DNA of 14,784 nucleotides from Bacteroidales bacterium. GTDB taxonomy: Bacteria > Bacteroidota > Bacteroidia > Bacteroidales > WCHB1-69. Each line of letters begins with the position of its first letter. Positions within the stretch are counted from its first letter, which is position 1. The position numbers were made by a program, and so were the translations under genes. Below are positions 13,275-14,784 of this stretch, piece by piece. The notes below the pieces were generated by a model. That model saw only the letters and a list, made by a program, of their open reading frames with translations. It made no database searches and was not told where the DNA came from. The stretch covers positions 1-14,784 of the forward strand of contig JAGCRI010000194.1 in assembly GCA_017964755.1 (NCBI GenBank). The letters are read 5' to 3'.

Positions 13275-13736
13275 ATGAAAAAGTTTTTATGTTTAACGGT
13301 AATGGCATTGTTTATGGCGTCATTCTCATTGCACGCTCAAGAAGAAAATGTGTCAACTCCAACAGGTATGGAGCCGGAAATCACATTTGAGAAACTTGAA
13401 CACGACTACGGTAATATCAACAAAGGCGACAACGGGTTCTGCTATTTCAAATTCACAAATACAGGGAAAAGCGACCTCGTTCTGACTAATGTCCGCTCAT
13501 CTTGCGGTTGCACAGTACCTGAATGGCCGAAAGAGGCTATCGCCCCAGGTCAGTCTTCTGAAATTAAGGTGAAATACAACACGCAGAGAATTGGTGTTAT
13601 CTCCAAGTCAATCACTGTACAGTCGAATGCTAAAAACAACACCGTCACATTGAGAATCAAGGGTAATGTTGCCGATATTCCGCAGGAAGTGGCTCCGGAA
13701 AATCCGTCAAGCCCGATGAATACTCCCGGTAACTAA
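13275..13736 (+). CDS. Exported DUF1573 protein, first of a tandem pair
   Basis: This 153-residue protein has a Sec signal peptide (1-21, cut near 'SLHA') and one DUF1573 domain (about 43-132). The domain is an immunoglobulin-like beta fold common in Bacteroidota envelope proteins and has no assigned activity. Visible hallmarks are 'FEKLEHDYGNINKGD', 'FKFTNTGKSDLVLTNV', the cysteine pair in 'SSCGCTVPEWP' (C77, C79), 'IAPGQSSEIKVKYNT' and the closing 'LRIKGNV'. A proline-rich tail follows (133-153). The next gene is a shorter paralogue 50 nt downstream (41 nt to its possible GTG start), with no terminator between, so they form an operon. No clear promoter box is seen in the AT-rich gap from 13189 to 13274. 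Confidence 0.9.
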   Translation: MKKFLCLTVMALFMASFSLHAQEENVSTPTGMEPEITFEKLEHDYGNINKGDNGFCYFKFTNTGKSDLVLTNVRSSCGCTVPEWPKEAIAPGQSSEIKVKYNTQRIGVISKSITVQSNAKNNTVTLRIKGNVADIPQEVAPENPSSPMNTPGN

Positions 13737-13786
13737 TTGATAGCGAAAGAAATTCAGAAATTTTAACCTGATAAAAAGTGAATAAG

Positions 13787-14176
13787 ATGAAACGTATAGT
13801 TTTCCTTATGGTTTTGTTCTGCGGCTTTAATGCTGCAATGGCACAGGAACCTGCTGCCAAGACATACACGGGAGCTGAGATACAGTTTGACAAGACTGTT
13901 CTTAACCTTGGTGAGTTGAATCTCGGAGATGTCAAGGAGACTTATTTCACGTTCACTAATATTGGGAAGAAACCTTTGATTTTGGATGATGTCATCATCT
14001 CCTGCGACTGCACGGAAATAGACTGGCCGAAAGCGCCGACAATGCCCGGGCAGAGCGCGAAAATCAAGGTGAAATATACGGCAAAGAACAGCGGCTCAAT
14101 AAACAAATGGGCCACTGTTCTATCAAACGCCGAGACTGACCGTGTCATTTTGAAGATAAAGGGCAAGGTCAATTAG
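13787..14176 (+). CDS. Exported DUF1573 protein, second of a tandem pair
   Basis: This 129-residue protein has a signal peptide (1-19, ending 'AMA') and a single DUF1573 domain: 'DKTVLNLGELNLGDVKE', 'FTFTNIGKKPLILDDV', 'ISCDCTEIDWP' (C73, C75), 'MPGQSAKIKVKYTAK' and 'ILKIKGKVN' at the very end. It shares most landmarks with the preceding gene, including the C-x-C pair followed by W-P, and is probably a duplicate that lacks the proline-rich tail. A GTG at 13778 (three codons earlier) is possible, but the ATG at 13787 gives a normal signal peptide. Its TAG stop ends on the base where the tmRNA acceptor stem begins, so there is no spacer to ssrA. Confidence 0.88.
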   Translation: MKRIVFLMVLFCGFNAAMAQEPAAKTYTGAEIQFDKTVLNLGELNLGDVKETYFTFTNIGKKPLILDDVIISCDCTEIDWPKAPTMPGQSAKIKVKYTAKNSGSINKWATVLSNAETDRVILKIKGKVN

Positions 14177-14562
14177 GGGTCGTTTGGTTTTGACAGCGTG
14201 TATGTGGATTTGTAAGCACGTCGGAAATTTGGAGAGCGGGATCCGTTAAAAACTAACTCTCTTAGCCAATAAATGGCAACAACTATGCAATCGCTGCTTA
14301 ATTGTGGCGAGTCTCGAAGCTCAGACAAGGTCTGAAGCATTGGGTGCTTCCCCGGAAGCTGCGCCGTCCGGCGTTCGGTCAGAAGTATCATAAATGGATG
14401 GATAGTGAGCACGGGCTTCGCCGTGCGAGCGAAACATTAGAAGATAAGCGTGAGGTCGGTCTGTCCCGTACCTGCCCCGCGCCGACAACCAAACGGAGAC
14501 TAAACGTGTAGAAAGCATTTTTGCAGCAAGTTTGGACGCGGGTTCGACTCCCGCCGGCTCCA
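14176..14562 (+). ncRNA. ssrA: Transfer-messenger RNA (tmRNA)
   Basis: This one-piece tmRNA of about 387 nt rescues ribosomes stalled on broken mRNA and adds a degradation tag. The tRNA-like ends pair as a 7-bp acceptor stem: GGGGTCG (14176-14182) with CGGCTCC (14555-14561), including two wobbles, and A14562 as the discriminator. The T arm is complete: stem GCGGG/CCCGC around TTCGACT (14538-14554). The CCA end is not encoded and must be added. An internal reading frame gives GNNYAIAA and then TAA (14275-14301). The first 5' bases overlap the stop codon of the preceding DUF1573 gene by one nucleotide, so either processing frees the 5' end or a promoter lies inside that gene. A strong terminator follows at 14595-14636. 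Confidence 0.95.
14275..14301 (+). other. tmRNA proteolysis-tag reading frame
   Basis: GGC AAC AAC TAT GCA ATC GCT GCT TAA encodes GNNYAIAA. Bacteroidales tags usually start with glycine and end ALAA (for example GENNYALAA or GETNYALAA from memory), so this one has lost the glutamate and has isoleucine in place of leucine. The codon before, AAT at 14272, may be the true resume codon, giving NGNNYAIAA; the exact first residue is not settled by sequence alone. Confidence 0.75.
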
Positions 14563-14594
14563 CTTTAGACAGGAGATTCACTCCCTAAAACAAA

Positions 14595-14636
14595 AGAAAA
14601 TGCACTGATAATCAAACGATTGTCGGTGCATTTTCT
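14595..14636 (+). terminator. Strong intrinsic terminator after tmRNA
   Basis: Arms at 14595-14613 and 14618-14636 form a 19-bp stem with two G-U wobbles and a 4-nt loop (AAAC), with A/T-rich outer pairs followed by GTTTTC. It lies 33 nt after the mature tmRNA end. Confidence 0.85.
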
Positions 14637-14784
14637 GTTTTCAACCCCGCAGCTCTCCGAAACAAGGCTCCACGGGTGGAAATCCGGTTGCCGGGTGCAG
14701 AAAGTGTCTGATACACCGACAACTATCCATACCCCTATCCCTCCGAAATGATGTCCGGATACGGTGGGGATGGTGGATGGGAAA
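14637..14784. other. Right-edge stretch with no supported gene
   Basis: The last 148 bases are visibly more GC-rich than the flanking intergenic sequence and contain only very short open frames on either strand, such as a 34-codon minus-strand frame from an ATG near 14736. I cannot assign it. It may be the edge of a gene, a repeat, or an element that inserted downstream of ssrA. Confidence 0.3.

Noticed and set aside
14177..14562. Short coding frames on both strands across the tmRNA
   Set aside because: They overlap a structured RNA gene with clear acceptor and T-arm pairing and have no protein features.

Overview
This window looks like chromosomal core sequence from a member of the Bacteroidota, most likely the order Bacteroidales. 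Four things point there. Start codons lack Shine-Dalgarno sequences. Promoter -7 boxes follow the Bacteroidota pattern TAnnTTTG, with at least nine copies upstream of genes. One secreted protein ends in a type IX secretion (Por secretion) C-terminal domain. Several proteins belong to families typical of the phylum: short adenylate kinase, DUF3109, DUF1573, Bacteroidales-type tryptophanase and a cambialistic-looking superoxide dismutase. The sequence is AT-rich. I see no insertion sequence, CRISPR array, rRNA or ordinary tRNA.

Layout. Bases 1-222 (-) hold the N-terminal part of a YqgE/AlgH-family protein. A small two-helix membrane protein (357-755, +) converges on rplS (828-1181, -) across a shared terminator. 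A GT4 glycosyltransferase (1277-2392, -) and an exported coiled-coil protein (2512-3129, +) diverge from back-to-back promoters. Next come a MORN-repeat (YwqK-like) lipoprotein and tryptophanase (tnaA), both +, ending at a hairpin terminator, then a DUF3109 cysteine-rich protein closed by a 24-bp perfect palindrome. On the minus strand, dapB is followed closely by a secreted CE1-like esterase with a T9SS tail. Divergent from dapB, hpt, adk and a MIO-type aromatic amino acid ammonia-lyase form a tight + strand cluster (gaps of 5 and 13 nt). It converges, with a 4-nt gap, on an SDR oxidoreductase that lies 7 nt downstream of sodB (-). Divergent from sodB, a FtsB/DivIC-like protein is coupled to aroQ (+). 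Two DUF1573 proteins in tandem follow. The last one runs directly into the tmRNA gene (ssrA), which ends in a strong terminator. The final ~150 bases hold no gene I can support.

Function. Most of the window is housekeeping: ribosome (rplS), ribosome rescue (ssrA), lysine/peptidoglycan precursor (dapB), shikimate pathway (aroQ), purine salvage and nucleotide balance (hpt, adk), oxidative stress (sodB) and division (FtsB-like). Two enzymes act on aromatic amino acids: tryptophanase, which makes indole, and a lyase whose active site reads as tyrosine/phenylalanine-type rather than histidine-type. The second would yield coumaric or cinnamic acid, a possible precursor of flexirubin or aryl-polyene pigments, although no other pigment gene is visible. 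The most interesting points are this lyase, the tmRNA with its atypical tag and its junction with the preceding gene, the cysteine-tailed MORN lipoprotein beside tnaA, and the divergent motifs in Adk. I found no clearly new multi-gene system.
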